DNA of 64,000 nt from NCBI RefSeq assembly GCF_000166295.1, contig NC_017506.1, forward strand, positions 806,001 through 870,000, written 5' to 3'. Position numbers and translations under genes: made by a program. The notes beneath the pieces are model-generated. The model had not been told where the DNA came from. It made no database searches and was given only the letters and a program-made list of their open reading frames with translations. The DNA is from Marinobacter adhaerens HP15 (GTDB lineage Bacteria; Pseudomonadota; Gammaproteobacteria; Pseudomonadales; Oleiphilaceae). Below are positions 63,898 to 64,000 of the stretch, one piece after another (positions within the stretch are counted from its first letter, which is position 1; each line of letters opens with the position of its first letter).

Positions 63898-64000
63898 ATG
63901 TCTGATATTCGAAAGAGAGCCATTGCCGGCCTGAAAGCCGGCGACTCGTTTACCCTGGTACGAACGTTCACCGAGGATGAGACCCTGTCCTTTGGCGAAA
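63898..64000 (+). CDS. MaoC-like dehydratase, N-terminal part, cut by window end
   Basis: Only 34 residues are present, from ATG 63898. The sequence opens with a basic helix, then GLKAGDSFTLVRTFTEDET, which fits the start of MaoC/(R)-specific enoyl-CoA hydratase-type hot-dog proteins. The assignment rests on this segment alone. Confidence 0.6.
   Translation, partial: MSDIRKRAIAGLKAGDSFTLVRTFTEDETLSFGE

Overview
The window looks like chromosomal DNA of a marine gammaproteobacterium, most likely Marinobacter or a close relative. This rests on three things. A fatty acyl-CoA reductase (21536-23071) closely matches, from memory, the Marinobacter fatty aldehyde/acyl-CoA reductase. The order relA-mazG and ppc-adk-tsaB-(small gene)-rsmJ-plsB is Pseudomonas-like. 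The window is also rich in HDOD, GGDEF and EAL signalling proteins. I see no rRNA, tRNA, CRISPR array, integrase or transposase.

Layout. 1-2258: 3' end of relA, mazG and a convergent pair of small paralogous proteins. 2363-13678: core metabolism and translation (ppc, a YbaK-HDOD fusion, adk, tsaB, a small unknown gene, rsmJ, plsB, nudC, murI). 13656-21318: a DUF2156/methyltransferase pair, a two-gene HDOD-histidine kinase plus receiver-PAS-GGDEF-EAL module, and a FleN/MinD-like ATPase gene with a one-base frameshift inside its Walker A motif. 21536-26037: the acyl-CoA reductase, acetyl-CoA synthetase and a NarL-type response regulator that may control it. 26112-31839: a 2-hydroxyacid dehydrogenase, an aminotransferase, a small Cys-rich protein, a lipoprotein, a beta-decarboxylating dehydrogenase, an EAL protein and a small membrane protein.

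31843-37701 is a lipid-catabolism locus: a divergent LysR regulator, then an ACAD11-like acyl-CoA dehydrogenase, an SDR, an APH-type kinase, a histidine phosphatase and a second SDR. Kinase plus dehydrogenase resemble a split version of the animal ACAD10/11 proteins, so I propose breakdown of hydroxyacyl-CoA by phosphorylation and elimination. 37763-48036 is a mosaic of envelope and redox genes (lipoproteins, dacB, a fatty-acid-hydroxylase-like protein, tandem glutaredoxin-like domains, aldo-keto reductases, a GFA protein, a PQQ-type sugar dehydrogenase).

48170-54790 is an iron island: fhuCDB-fhuF, an ABC exporter, three Fur-box-like sites and a 36-residue membrane miniprotein that sits alone behind one of those boxes and overlaps the 3' end of fhuF in antisense. 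54788-64000 holds yaiI, phosphatases, zinc-ribbon and DUF533 proteins, two more cyclic-di-GMP proteins, a periplasmic copper chaperone and a CopD-like protein, mtfA, an SDR and the start of a MaoC-like gene.

The most distinctive unexplained signal is a family of three roughly 105-115 bp composite stem-loops (34121-34234, 43843-43945, 55349-55456). They have unrelated perfect or near-perfect outer arms of 25-28 bp but a shared core of two small hairpins that show compensatory base changes.
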